Below, piece by piece: positions 25,059 to 34,027 of a stretch of DNA of 64,000 nucleotides (positions are counted from its first letter, which is position 1; the number at the start of each line of letters is the position of its first letter). Where the stretch lies: contig NZ_QGGH01000008.1 in the NCBI RefSeq assembly GCF_003148495.1, forward strand, positions 124,001 to 188,000. Reading direction: 5' to 3'. Origin of the DNA: Mesorhizobium loti (GTDB lineage Bacteria > Pseudomonadota > Alphaproteobacteria > Rhizobiales > Rhizobiaceae). The notes beneath the pieces are model-generated. The model made no database searches and was not told the origin of the DNA. It saw only the letters and a program-made list of their open reading frames with translations. The translations under genes and the position numbers were made by a program.

Positions 25059-26537
25059 TTGGCATCATCGCTGACCACCTTCACCGACGAAGCGAGGATT
25101 GCCCTCGACACGCTATCCGGCCGCGCCACCGGGCTTTTTTCCCCATCGCTGCGCCTCGGCGTGACCGGATTGTCGCGCGCCGGCAAGACGGTGTTCATAT
25201 CAGCCCTTGTCCACAATTTGATCCATGGCGGGCGCCTGCCGCTGTTCGAGGCGCAGAAATCGGGGCGTATCGCCCGCGCCTTCCTCGAGCAGCAGCCGGA
25301 CGACGCCGTGCCGCGCTTCCAGTACGAGGATCACATCGCCGCCCTGGTCAACGACCGTGCCTGGCCCGATTCGACGCGCGCCATTTCGGAACTGCGGCTG
25401 ACCATCGAATATGAATCGGCCTCCGGCTGGAGTCGTATGTTTTCCTCAGGCAGACTGTCGGTCGATATCGTCGATTATCCCGGCGAATGGCTGCTCGATC
25501 TGCCGCTGCTCGGCAAATCCTTCGCCGACTTTTCGCATGAAGCCTTCGAAATGGCCGTTCTGCCGGTGCGCGAGGACCTGTCGCAGGCCTGGCGGGCGCT
25601 GTCGGCGGAGATCGACCCGAACGCCGACGCCGACGAGATGACGGCGCGCCGCCTGGCGGAGAGCTTCGCCGCCTATCTGAAAGCGTGCAAGCTCGACGAG
25701 CGGGCGCTTTCGACCTTGCCGCCCGGCCGCTTCCTGATGCCGGGCGATCTCGAAGGCTCGCCGGCACTGACCTTCGCGCCCCTGGTTGGGATTGGCGACA
25801 AGCGTCCGCGCCCAGGGTCGCTGCACGCCATGATGGACAGGCGCTACGAGGCCTACAAGACGCATGTCGTCAAACCCTTCTTCCGCGAACACATCACCCG
25901 CCTCGATCGCCAGATTGTGCTGATCGACGCCATGCAGGCGCTGAACGCCGGCCCCGGCGCCATGGCCGACCTGGAGCGCGCGGTGACCGAGATCCTCAGC
26001 TGTTTCCGTCCCGGCCGGGGCAGCTTCCTCACCGATCTGTTCTCGCGGCGCATCGACCGCATACTTGTTGCCGCGACCAAGGCCGACCATCTGCACCACG
26101 AAAGCCATGACCGTCTGCAGGCGATCGTGCGGCGGCTTGCCGACCGCGCCGTGGCACAGGCAAACTTCACCGGCGCCGATGTCGATGTGGTCGCCATGGC
26201 GGCGGTGCGTGCGACACGCGAAGGCACCGTCAAGCAGGGCCGGGACACGCTTCCCGTCATCATCGGGACGCCGATCGCCGGTGAGAAGATCAACGGCGAA
26301 ACCTTTGACGGAAAGACAGAAACAGCCCTATTTCCCGGTGACTTACCGGAGAACATTGACGCGGTTTTCGATATTTCGGGAGCCGATCACAAGCAGGACT
26401 CCGCGGACCCGGCAATCCGCTTCGTCCGCTTCCGTCCCCCAAAGCTCGAACGCACGGCCGAAGGCGTTACGCTGTCGCTGCCGCATATCAGGCTCGACCG
26501 TGCCTTGCAGTTCCTGATCGGAGATCATCTGGCATGA
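25059..26537 (+). CDS. ycjX: YcjX-family P-loop protein (DUF463)
   Basis: A 492-residue protein of the YcjX family. The P-loop is GVTGLSRAGKT (residues 34-44), and a VDIVDYPGEWLLDLPLL segment around residues 132-148 follows. YcjX is a predicted nucleotide hydrolase linked to stress response, with its partner YcjF. The start codon is TTG at 25059, unusual here; no ATG or GTG gives a protein including the P-loop without being much shorter, and the family begins close to this point. The stop overlaps ycjF by four bases. Confidence 0.87.
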   Translation: MASSLTTFTDEARIALDTLSGRATGLFSPSLRLGVTGLSRAGKTVFISALVHNLIHGGRLPLFEAQKSGRIARAFLEQQPDDAVPRFQYEDHIAALVNDRAWPDSTRAISELRLTIEYESASGWSRMFSSGRLSVDIVDYPGEWLLDLPLLGKSFADFSHEAFEMAVLPVREDLSQAWRALSAEIDPNADADEMTARRLAESFAAYLKACKLDERALSTLPPGRFLMPGDLEGSPALTFAPLVGIGDKRPRPGSLHAMMDRRYEAYKTHVVKPFFREHITRLDRQIVLIDAMQALNAGPGAMADLERAVTEILSCFRPGRGSFLTDLFSRRIDRILVAATKADHLHHESHDRLQAIVRRLADRAVAQANFTGADVDVVAMAAVRATREGTVKQGRDTLPVIIGTPIAGEKINGETFDGKTETALFPGDLPENIDAVFDISGADHKQDSADPAIRFVRFRPPKLERTAEGVTLSLPHIRLDRALQFLIGDHLA

Positions 26538-27643
26538 CCGCGCCCCGCAAGCCGGCGGCATTCCGCATCGAGCCGGAAGCCCCACCGAGACAAGAAGCGC
26601 CGGAGACGCGCCACGCCCAGGCCGGTACCCGTGCCCAGGCCGACACCCAGCGCAAACCCCGCGCGATGAAGACCGATGTCGCGACCGTCATACCGGCGGA
26701 AGTCGACGTCTTCGACGAACCTGAGATCTTCGCCGCCGAGCCGCCACCGACCATCGCCCCCAGGAAACGCTCGCTGCTCGGCAGCATCTTCTTCGGCGCC
26801 TTTGGCGTGCTGGTTTCGCTGGCTGTCGGCCTGTGGACCGATCAGCTCATACGCGACCTCTTTGCGCGCGCCGAATGGCTGGGCTGGCTGGCCGCGGGCA
26901 TGGCCGCCATCGCCGTGCTGGCGCTTGTGGTGATCTTGATTCGCGAATTCCTGGCGATCGCCCGCCTCGCCGAAGTCGAAAAGCTGCAGAGGCGGGCGCT
27001 CGATGCGATCGCGCGTGACGATCCCAAGGCGGCGCGATCGGTCGTCGACGAATTGTCGGCCTTTGTCGCGGCCAAACCCGAGACCGCGGCCGGCCGGCGC
27101 GCGCTGGCCGAACTGCGCGGCGAAATCATCGACGGCGGCAATCTGGTGCGCCTGGCCGAAGCCGAAATCCTTGGACCACTCGATGCCAGCGCAAAGGTGA
27201 TGATTCTCGAAGCTGCCAAACGCGTCTCACTGGTGACGGCGGTCAGTCCGCGCGCACTTGTCGATGTCGCCTATGTCGTGTTCGAGGCCGGGCGGCTCAT
27301 CCGCCGCTTGTCGGAACTCTATGGCGGACGGCCGGGAACGCTGGGTTTCTTCCGCCTGGCGCGCAGCGTGCTGGCGCATCTGGCGGTCACCGGCTCGATC
27401 GCGGTCGGCGACAGTTTCGTCCAGCAGATCGTCGGCCACGGCCTGGCGGCGCGCCTTTCAGCCAAGCTTGGCGAGGGCGTCGTCAACGGCATGATGACGG
27501 CGCGCATCGGCATCGCGGCGATGGAGACGGCGCGCCCCCTGCCCTTCAGCGCCGCGAAGCGTCCCGGACTGGGCGATTTCCTCTCGGCGCTGACATCGTT
27601 TGCAACCAGGAAAGATGGTGAAACAACCCCGTCCGGCAAGTGA
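26534..27643 (+). CDS. ycjF: YcjF-family inner-membrane protein (TIGR01620)
   Basis: A 369-residue protein: polar Pro/Glu/Ala-rich first 75 residues, two membrane helices around residues 80-105 and 115-140 (RKRSLLGSIFFGAFGVLVSL begins the first), and a C-terminal DUF697-like helical domain from about 220. It is always next to ycjX in many genomes and the two are expected to act together; its exact role is unknown. The overlap with ycjX (ATGA) shows translational coupling. Confidence 0.85.
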   Translation: MTAPRKPAAFRIEPEAPPRQEAPETRHAQAGTRAQADTQRKPRAMKTDVATVIPAEVDVFDEPEIFAAEPPPTIAPRKRSLLGSIFFGAFGVLVSLAVGLWTDQLIRDLFARAEWLGWLAAGMAAIAVLALVVILIREFLAIARLAEVEKLQRRALDAIARDDPKAARSVVDELSAFVAAKPETAAGRRALAELRGEIIDGGNLVRLAEAEILGPLDASAKVMILEAAKRVSLVTAVSPRALVDVAYVVFEAGRLIRRLSELYGGRPGTLGFFRLARSVLAHLAVTGSIAVGDSFVQQIVGHGLAARLSAKLGEGVVNGMMTARIGIAAMETARPLPFSAAKRPGLGDFLSALTSFATRKDGETTPSGK

Positions 27644-27778
27644 GCCGGGCTGGAGCGTTTGGACCTTCGGAATTGTTACCGGACTGCCTTGCGGCGGCCC
27701 CGTAGTGACGAAGCATTAACCAATCTTGTTCATGGTCAGACGGGTTCCAAACAGCCTCTTTGTTGCCGGGTGTCGTCG

Positions 27779-28333
27779 ATGAAAAGCGTAATACTATCCA
27801 GCGTCCTGCCCCTGGCAACCGTGATCACAGCTCTCGTCGGCATTGCCGGAGCGGCGTCCGCGGCGGAACCGGACAAGCAATTCTTCCAGTCGGCCGAGGG
27901 CAAATGGATCGGTCCCGGCGAAATCGTCGCCGGCAAGTACAAGGGCACCAAGTTCAACTGCAGCTTCACCGGCTCGACGCCGGACGGCAAGGTCGGCATG
28001 TCGCTCGACGGCGGCTGCCGGGTCGGCATGTTCACCCAGCCGATGTCGGCCAAGATCGAGCGCAAGGGCCGCGAGGGCTACAAGGGCAGCTTCATGGGTG
28101 GCGCGACCGGTGCCGGCCTCGACATCATCGGCGGCAACGTCGTCGATCCCCACAAGGTGGTCTTCACCATAAACCGCAACCAGTTGCGCGGCGTCATGCA
28201 GGCCCGCATCCCCGACGACAATTCGATGACGGTGACCATTGCAGTGCGCGTCGACGACCAGTTGGTGCCGGTGATCGGCATGAGCCTGAAGCGCGTCGAC
28301 GCCGTCGAAGTCGGCTCCATCGCGCCGAACTGA
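27779..28333 (+). CDS. Exported protein of unknown function
   Basis: A 184-residue protein with a signal peptide (residues 1-28, ending ASA) and a mature part with an all-beta look: KWIGPGEIVAGKYKGTKFNC, then SLDGGCRVGMFTQPMSAKIE. Two Cys in the mature part could form a disulfide in the periplasm. The frame is open upstream but ATG 27779 begins the signal peptide. No recognised family. It follows the ycjX/ycjF pair after about 135 bases and is convergent with the small secreted gene at 28426. Confidence 0.6.
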   Translation: MKSVILSSVLPLATVITALVGIAGAASAAEPDKQFFQSAEGKWIGPGEIVAGKYKGTKFNCSFTGSTPDGKVGMSLDGGCRVGMFTQPMSAKIERKGREGYKGSFMGGATGAGLDIIGGNVVDPHKVVFTINRNQLRGVMQARIPDDNSMTVTIAVRVDDQLVPVIGMSLKRVDAVEVGSIAPN

Positions 28334-28349
28334 ACAATCCAAAGAAAAA

Positions 28350-28373
28350 GGCGGCGACCCAATGGTCGCCGCC
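28350..28373. terminator. Bidirectional terminator
   Basis: Perfect 10-bp stem GGCGGCGACC with its complement and a 4-base loop CAAT, between two convergent genes. On the minus strand the hairpin is followed by CTTTTTCTTT, a T-rich tract suited to intrinsic termination; the plus strand has only TCGTTT. Confidence 0.8.
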
Positions 28374-28390
28374 TCGTTTGAACCGGTAGA

Positions 28391-28438
28391 ATCAGGCGCT
28401 TAGCCCTTGATCTCGAATCAGGGCGTTAGCCCTTGATC
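28391..28438. repeat. Short direct duplication at the 3' end of a minus-strand gene
   Basis: Two 22-base copies (28391-28412 and 28417-28438) each containing TTAGCCCTTGATC differ at two positions and are four bases apart. The right copy covers the stop codon of the 28426-28692 gene, and the left copy lies just beyond it, so a short tandem duplication has copied the terminal AIKG-stop codons. Confidence 0.75.
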
Positions 28439-28692
28439 GCGGCCGTCACTTCGTCATACGCCTTGCAGGCATCGGCCAACGTCGTGGCGCCCTGATACTT
28501 GGTTGTCACCGCCTGGACCTTGGCGGTCAGATCAGCCGCCTTGGACGGGTCCTTGGTGATCGCCTCCTGCAGCGCGGCAGCCATGTCCTGCGCTTTCTTG
28601 GTCGCGATCTCCGCCGTGCACTCAGGCGCCTTCGAGCAAGCCGAACCGGCAAGCACCGCCAGGCCGACGGCAACAAACAAAAACTTCTTCAT
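28426..28692 (-). CDS. Small exported protein, possible lipoprotein
   Basis: An 88-residue protein starting MKKFLFVAVGLAVLAGSACS, then KAPECTAEIATKKAQDMAAA and a short helical repeat region rich in Ala, Lys and Asp. The Cys after GSA could be lipidated, but Gly rather than a large hydrophobic residue at the -3 position makes this weak, so cleavage by signal peptidase I is also possible. GAGGAG lies nine bases before ATG 28692; a nearer ATG (28699-28701) is too close to it. Confidence 0.55.
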   Translation of the reverse strand: MKKFLFVAVGLAVLAGSACSKAPECTAEIATKKAQDMAAALQEAITKDPSKAADLTAKVQAVTTKYQGATTLADACKAYDEVTAAIKG

Positions 28693-28940
28693 GTCAGTCA
28701 TCTCCTCAAAAAGGGCGCGACTTGATCGTCGATCACCCTCCAATGGCCGAAGCCGAGCGTCCTTAGCCTTCGATTGTGGCAAGATGCAACGTATTCCCGG
28801 TGTCAACTTGTGTATCGCGCCTGCAACATCGCCAGCGATCCGGATTCGGGCTGTTCGATGCCCGCCGAAGCCCCTATCTTCGCCCCTTGGTCACATAAGC
28901 CCGAAATCGGAATCGGTCCTCAAACGAGCGGAATGGCGGC

Positions 28941-30776
28941 ATGGCGGTAGCGGCATCGAGCAGCGATCTGGTTCAGGTGGTGGCGCTGCTTGCGGCCGGC
29001 GTCGTCGCCGTTCCGATCTTCAAGCGCATGGGCCTCGGCTCGATCCTCGGCTACCTGGCCGCCGGGGTTGTCATCGGCCCGTTTGGCCTCGGCGTCTTTT
29101 CCGAATCGGAAGCCATTCTTCATGTCGCCGAACTCGGCGTGGTGATGTTCCTGTTCATCATCGGATTGGAGATGCAGCCGTCGCGGCTGTGGGGCCTGCG
29201 CCGCGAGATCTTCGGCCTCGGCGCGCTGCAGGTCGGGGTCTGCGCGCTGCTGCTGACCGGTGTTGGCATGGCGGGAGGGTTTCCGATCGCGCAATCCTTC
29301 GTCGCCGGCGCCGGCTTCGTGCTCACCTCGACCGCGATCGTCATGCAGCTTCTCGAGGAACGCGGCGAAATCGCCGCACCAAAAGGCCAGCGCATCGTAT
29401 CGGTCCTGCTGCTCGAGGATTTGGCCATCGTGCCGTTGCTGGCCCTGATCGCGTTCCTGGCGCCCGGCGGAGCCGACACCAGCCTGTCGGAGCGGCTGAC
29501 CGAGGTCGGCATCGGCCTCGCCGCGATCGTCGGCCTGGTGGTGGCTGGCCGGTATCTGCTCAATCCGTTCTTCCGCATCCTGGCGGATGCCCGTGCTCGC
29601 GAGGTGATGACGGCGGCAGCACTTCTGGTCGTTCTCGGATCCGCGCTCGCCATGCAGCTCAGCGGCCTGTCGATGGCGATGGGCGCATTCCTGGCTGGCG
29701 TGCTGCTGTCCGAATCGACCTTCCGCCATCAGCTCGAAGCCGACATCGAACCTTTCCGCGGCATCCTGCTCGGCCTGTTCTTCCTTGCCGTCGGCATGTC
29801 GCTCGACCTGCATGTGGTCGCCGCGAACTGGCGGCTGATCGCCATCTATGTCGTCGCCTACATGGTGATGAAGGCGTTCGGCATCTACATCGTCGCCCGT
29901 ATCCTGAAAACCGGCCATCGCGAAGCTTTGGAGCGCGCGGTCTTCATGGCGCAAGGCGGCGAATTTGCCTTTGTCCTTTACTCCGCGGCCGCAGCGGTCG
30001 GCATCATCGACGGCAACGCCAACGCGACGCTGACGGCGATCGTCATCATCTCCATGGTGCTGACGCCGCTGGCGATCATCGCTTTGCGCTATCTGACGCC
30101 GCGCGACGAGCAATCGCTCGACGGGGTCGACGTCGCCGACGGACTGACCGGAAGCGTGCTGATCATCGGTTTCGGCCGTTTCGGCCAGATCGCCAGCCAG
30201 CCGCTGCTGCTGCGCGGCATCGACGTCTCGATCATCGACAATGATGTCGAAATGATCCAGGCGGCGGCGGATTTCGGCTTCAAGGTCTATTATGGCGACG
30301 GCACACGGCTCGATATCCTGCATGCGGCCGGCGCCGGCCGGGCGCGCGCCGTGCTGATCTGCGTCGACAAGGCTGACGTGGCCGTTCGCATCGCGGAGCT
30401 CGTCAAGGCTGAGTTTCCCTTGCTCACCGTGCTGGCACGCGCTTTCGATCGTGGTACCGCGCTGCAGCTCATTCGCGCCGGCGTTGATTACCAACTGCGT
30501 GAAACCTTCGAATCCGCACTTGTTTTCGGCGGCTCGGCCCTGGAATCGCTGGGTGTCGATCCGGAAGACGTGGCTGAAACGATCGAAGACGTCAGACGCC
30601 GCGACACCAACCGCTTCGAAACCCAGCTCGCCGAAGGCATTCGCGCCGGACAGCGCTTCCTGAGAGGCAATATCGGCACGCCGATTCCCACACCGCTCTC
30701 CACGCCGCGCCGCCCCGGCCAGGCGCTCAACGAAGAGACCGCCGGGGTGCTGCACAAATCCGAACCCGCCGATTGA
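28941..30776 (+). CDS. kefB: Monovalent cation:proton antiporter, CPA2 family (KefB-type)
   Basis: A 611-residue protein with a 12-13-helix CPA2 membrane domain (residues about 15-390) opening LLAAGVVAVPIFKRMGLGSI, followed by a soluble RCK/TrkA-N domain with the nucleotide-binding VLIIGFGRFGQIASQPLL (about 405-422). It should exchange potassium or sodium for protons and be gated through the RCK domain. No KefF-type ancillary gene adjoins. The gene is close to the DUF924 gene (14-base gap), so the two are probably co-transcribed. Confidence 0.88.
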   Translation: MAVAASSSDLVQVVALLAAGVVAVPIFKRMGLGSILGYLAAGVVIGPFGLGVFSESEAILHVAELGVVMFLFIIGLEMQPSRLWGLRREIFGLGALQVGVCALLLTGVGMAGGFPIAQSFVAGAGFVLTSTAIVMQLLEERGEIAAPKGQRIVSVLLLEDLAIVPLLALIAFLAPGGADTSLSERLTEVGIGLAAIVGLVVAGRYLLNPFFRILADARAREVMTAAALLVVLGSALAMQLSGLSMAMGAFLAGVLLSESTFRHQLEADIEPFRGILLGLFFLAVGMSLDLHVVAANWRLIAIYVVAYMVMKAFGIYIVARILKTGHREALERAVFMAQGGEFAFVLYSAAAAVGIIDGNANATLTAIVIISMVLTPLAIIALRYLTPRDEQSLDGVDVADGLTGSVLIIGFGRFGQIASQPLLLRGIDVSIIDNDVEMIQAAADFGFKVYYGDGTRLDILHAAGAGRARAVLICVDKADVAVRIAELVKAEFPLLTVLARAFDRGTALQLIRAGVDYQLRETFESALVFGGSALESLGVDPEDVAETIEDVRRRDTNRFETQLAEGIRAGQRFLRGNIGTPIPTPLSTPRRPGQALNEETAGVLHKSEPAD

Positions 30777-30790
30777 GCAAGGAATCAGGC

Positions 30791-31336
30791 ATGGAATTGG
30801 ACAGCAGAGCCCTGTCGGTCACCAAATTCTGGCGCGATGCCGGCGAGGACGCGTGGTTCGAGAAGAATGAGGCATTCGATGCCGACTTCCGCAATCGCTT
30901 TCTCGATCTGCACTACGCCGCCGCGCGGCGTGAATGCGACGGCTGGCTGGAGCATGCCGAAGGCTCGCTGGCGCTGATGATCCTGCTCGACCAGTTTCCG
31001 CGGAACTGCTTTCGCGGCACCGGCCACATGTACGCGACCGACCCGCTCGCCAGATATTTTGCCGCAAAGGCGATCGCGGCCGGCCATGATCTGGCGCTCG
31101 AGCAAGAAATCCGCGTCTTCCTCTATCTGCCGTACGAGCATTCGGAACTGCTTGCCGACCAGCACATATCGGTCGATCTGACCCAGACCAGGGCCGAACC
31201 CTACCTGAAGTATGCTGTCGAACATCGTGATATCATTCAGAATTTCGGTCGTTTTCCGCACCGAAACAAAATGCTTGGCCGCGAAACCACGCCGCAGGAG
31301 CAAACGTTCCTGGACGGAGGCGGATTCTCGGGCTGA
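30791..31336 (+). CDS. DUF924 family protein
   Basis: A 181-residue protein starting MELDSRALSVTKFWRDAGED, with EGSLALMILLDQFPRNCFRG and FLYLPYEHSELLADQ, both typical of DUF924. It is mainly helical and resembles TPR-like folds; its biochemical role is unknown. AAGGAA precedes ATG 30791. An in-frame TTG at 30773 also exists, overlapping the antiporter stop, and is less likely. Confidence 0.83.
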   Translation: MELDSRALSVTKFWRDAGEDAWFEKNEAFDADFRNRFLDLHYAAARRECDGWLEHAEGSLALMILLDQFPRNCFRGTGHMYATDPLARYFAAKAIAAGHDLALEQEIRVFLYLPYEHSELLADQHISVDLTQTRAEPYLKYAVEHRDIIQNFGRFPHRNKMLGRETTPQEQTFLDGGGFSG

Positions 31337-31363
31337 AAGTTCGGCTGCCGCCTCATCCAGACG

Positions 31364-31876
31364 TCAGGCCAGCCACCAGTCCCGGCCGGACGACAAGCGC
31401 TCGATGCCGGACGTGTCGACGGCGACCAGCCGGTCCGTGATGCTGCGATCACCGACAACCAGGCCGGGCGCGATCTCGGCCAGCGGCGCCAGCACGAAGG
31501 CACGCTCCAGCATGCGCGGATGCGGCACCTCCAGGCCGGTCTCGTGGATGACGCGGTCGCCGAACACCAGAATGTCGATATCGATCAGCCGCGGCCCCCA
31601 GCGCTCCTCGCGCACCCGCTTCAGCTTGCGCTCGGCATCGAGGCAGAGGTCGAGCAAGGCGCGCGGTGCAAGCCCAGTGGAAATTTCGGCGGCGGCATTG
31701 AGAAAGTCCGGCTGATCGAGCTTGCCCCAGGGCGGCGTGCGATAGAGCGAGGACACGCCGGTGACACGCGTGTCCGCGTCGGCATCCAGCATGCGCAGCG
31801 CCGCGCCCATTGATTTCGCCGGGTCGCCAAGATTGCCGCCAAGGCTGAGATAGACCGTGCTATTCGGGCCAGACAA
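31364..31876 (-). CDS. folK: HPPK: hydroxymethyl-dihydropterin pyrophosphokinase
   Basis: A 170-residue HPPK: YLSLGGNLGDPAKSMGAALR near the N-terminus, SSLYRTPPWG and RWGPRLIDIDILVF, the Mg-binding Asp motif. It transfers pyrophosphate from ATP to hydroxymethyl-dihydropterin in folate synthesis. The start codon is TTG at 31876 with GAGG six bases upstream; the family begins this close to YLSLG, and no ATG exists before it. It overlaps folB by 17 bases. Its stop is about 28 bases from the stop of the DUF924 gene. Confidence 0.9.
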   Translation of the reverse strand: MSGPNSTVYLSLGGNLGDPAKSMGAALRMLDADADTRVTGVSSLYRTPPWGKLDQPDFLNAAAEISTGLAPRALLDLCLDAERKLKRVREERWGPRLIDIDILVFGDRVIHETGLEVPHPRMLERAFVLAPLAEIAPGLVVGDRSITDRLVAVDTSGIERLSSGRDWWLA

Positions 31877-32219
31877 CGGTCACCTCGACGTAATCGAGCA
31901 CGCCGGGCACCGGGGCGTTGGGCTTGCGCACCGTGATCTCGGCTTTCTTGATCTGCGGAAAACGCGCCGTCAGCGCACGGGCCACTTCGAGCGCTAGGGA
32001 CTCGATCAGGAAACGGCGCTGCCCGGTGATGATCTTTTCGATCACCGTGAACGCAATGCCATAGTTGACGGTGTCCTCGATGGAATCCTCGACAAGCGCC
32101 CGGCCGGGATCAACGGTGAGAGCGGCATCGACATAGAAGCGCTGGCCGAGCCGTTCCTCCTCGTCCAGCACGCCATGCCGGGCAAAGAAAGCGCAGTTCT
32201 TCATGCGGATGACATACAT
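31860..32219 (-). CDS. folB: Dihydroneopterin aldolase
   Basis: A 119-residue protein beginning MYVIRMKNCAFFARHGVLDE, with the family core ARHGVLDEEERLGQRFYVD and C-terminal VRKPNAPVPGVLDYVEV. It forms hydroxymethyl-dihydropterin and glycolaldehyde from dihydroneopterin. The gene lies three bases after folP and overlaps folK, a folP-folB-folK order consistent with one operon. Confidence 0.93.
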   Translation of the reverse strand: MYVIRMKNCAFFARHGVLDEEERLGQRFYVDAALTVDPGRALVEDSIEDTVNYGIAFTVIEKIITGQRRFLIESLALEVARALTARFPQIKKAEITVRKPNAPVPGVLDYVEVTVVWPE

Positions 32220-32222
32220 CGC

Positions 32223-33074
32223 TCAGTTTCTCGCCCGGTCGGTTTGACGCGCCAGCATAGCATCTGCGAGCGCCAATGCGTCCACGTTGAATGCGACATC
32301 GTGGACGCGAAACAGATCGGCGCCATTGAGCCGCAAGATGACGCTGGTCGCCGCTGTTCCGACACCTCTGTCAGCCGCATCGCGGCCTGTGACCGTGCCG
32401 ATGAAGCGTTTTCGCGACGTACCGGCCATCAGCGGCAAGCCGAGCGTATGCAGCTCCGAAAAGCGAGCCATCAGGTCGAGATTTTCCTCCGCCGTCTCCT
32501 TGGCGAAGCCGAACCCGGGATCGAGCACGATATGATCATCGGCAACGCCGTTCTGGCGGGCGATTTCGAGCGATTTACGCAGGAACGTCAGCTGATCGGC
32601 AATCACGTCCGGCAGCTTCTGGCGATCTCGCCCGGTATGCATGATGACAAGCCCGGCGCCGGTATCGGCGGCGATACGCGCAATGCCGGGTTCGCGCTGC
32701 AAACCCCAGACATCATTGACGATATGCGCACCGGCAGCTACCGCAAGCCGCGCCGTCTCGGCACGATAGGTGTCGACCGAAACCAGCACCTCGCTCACGC
32801 CCGCCAGCGCTTCGATCACCGGCAGGATGCGGGCCTGTTCCTGGCTGGCCGATACCGCGGCAGCACCTGGGCGGGTCGATTCCCCGCCGACATCGACGAC
32901 CAGCGCCCCTTCCCCGATCATGCGCCGTGCCTGGACCAGCGCTTTTTCAGGGGCGTCGAACAAACCGCCGTCGGAAAAGCTGTCGGGCGTGACATTGAGG
33001 ATGCCGACGACCACGGCCTTGCCGCCAAGGTCGAGATGGCGTCCATGCGCCAACTGCCATCGCCTAGCCGTCAT
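32223..33074 (-). CDS. folP: Dihydropteroate synthase
   Basis: A 283-residue TIM barrel with VVGILNVTPDSFSDGG (residues about 22-37), VVDVGGESTRPGA and the C-terminal LMAGTSRKRFIGTVTG, which are the pterin- and p-aminobenzoate-binding motifs. It joins p-aminobenzoate to the pterin and is the sulfonamide target. First gene of the folP-folB-folK set on the minus strand. The start ATG at 33074 gives MTARRWQLAHGRHLDLGGKA. No regulatory element is visible upstream. Confidence 0.95.
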   Translation of the reverse strand: MTARRWQLAHGRHLDLGGKAVVVGILNVTPDSFSDGGLFDAPEKALVQARRMIGEGALVVDVGGESTRPGAAAVSASQEQARILPVIEALAGVSEVLVSVDTYRAETARLAVAAGAHIVNDVWGLQREPGIARIAADTGAGLVIMHTGRDRQKLPDVIADQLTFLRKSLEIARQNGVADDHIVLDPGFGFAKETAEENLDLMARFSELHTLGLPLMAGTSRKRFIGTVTGRDAADRGVGTAATSVILRLNGADLFRVHDVAFNVDALALADAMLARQTDRARN

Positions 33075-33174
33075 TGCTCATCAACCATGGAGTTCATCAA
33101 CCATGTGTGATCCCTGGCGGATCAATTCCGTTGCGTCGGCAACGGCCGTAAAGCAAGGTGGTCGAAGAGGCAAC

Positions 33175-33816
33175 ATGATGAAGCGATCCATGCTTGGCAT
33201 GAAACAATCCTTGGCTTGCGCGCTGCTGCTCGCCGTGACCCCGCTCCCGGCGGGTGCGGCCAATCTCGTCAAGACGTACAGCTATTTCGCCATTGGCGGC
33301 AGCACGCTCGAGGACATCGAGGCACAGCTTTCCAAACGCGGGCCGGAGGTGAAAAGCACGGGCATGCGGCACCCCGGCGCCACCCAGATGGCCTTCACCA
33401 CCCGCATCAGCTATGCGCAGACATCGAGCTCCTGCCGGATCGCCGACGCTGTGGTGACCGTCAAGGTGAAGGTGATCCTTCCCGAGTGGCGCCGCCCGCG
33501 CAAGGCCGATGCCGATGTCAGGCTGTTCTGGGATACGCTGTCCGCCGACATCAAGCGCCACGAGGAGCGCCATGTGGAGATCGCCAAGAACCATGGCCGC
33601 GAACTCGAAGAGGCCCTGAAAGCCACCTACCCGCAAAAGAACTGCGATGCCGCCAAGGCCAAGGCCGCCGCAATCACCGCGGCTGTCCTGGCCAGCCACG
33701 ACCGGGCCCAGCTCCAGTTCGACCGTGTCGAAAGCGTCAATTTCGAAAGCCGCATCCTGAGGCTTCTGCGCTACCGGATGGAGCGCATCGGGAACGGCCA
33801 GCTGCCGCCGGCCTGA
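33175..33816 (+). CDS. DUF922 predicted zinc-dependent secreted protease
   Basis: A 213-residue protein with a signal peptide (MKRSMLGMKQSLACALLLAV, cleavage near AGAA), then a DUF922 domain with the zinc-type motif HEERH in IKRHEERHVEIAKNHGRELE. It probably acts in the periplasm; no substrate is known. Two adjacent ATGs (33175 and 33178) are possible, AAGAGG being a little closer to ideal for the second. It is divergent from folP by about 100 bases. Confidence 0.8.
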   Translation: MMKRSMLGMKQSLACALLLAVTPLPAGAANLVKTYSYFAIGGSTLEDIEAQLSKRGPEVKSTGMRHPGATQMAFTTRISYAQTSSSCRIADAVVTVKVKVILPEWRRPRKADADVRLFWDTLSADIKRHEERHVEIAKNHGRELEEALKATYPQKNCDAAKAKAAAITAAVLASHDRAQLQFDRVESVNFESRILRLLRYRMERIGNGQLPPA

Positions 33817-34027
33817 ATCCTGCCGAGGCGTTGAATGGCGGCGCAGGCCAATTGCGCTGAAGCTTAGTGCCAGCTTCGAAAAATTTTCGAGCACCGGTCG
33901 AAATCGGCCTATACGGGACGACATATGTCGGGTTCGCCAGGGCGACCTTCGAAAGATCAATGCGGCTAACGCGGTCAACACGCTGGAACGGCCGGATGGC
34001 GCCGGCCAGCCGCAAGCATACGGATGA

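Noticed and set aside
28920..30755. Antisense 611-codon frame opposite the KefB-type gene
   Set aside because: The real gene has clear membrane helices and an RCK domain; the antisense translation is rich in Asp, Gln and His with no domain.
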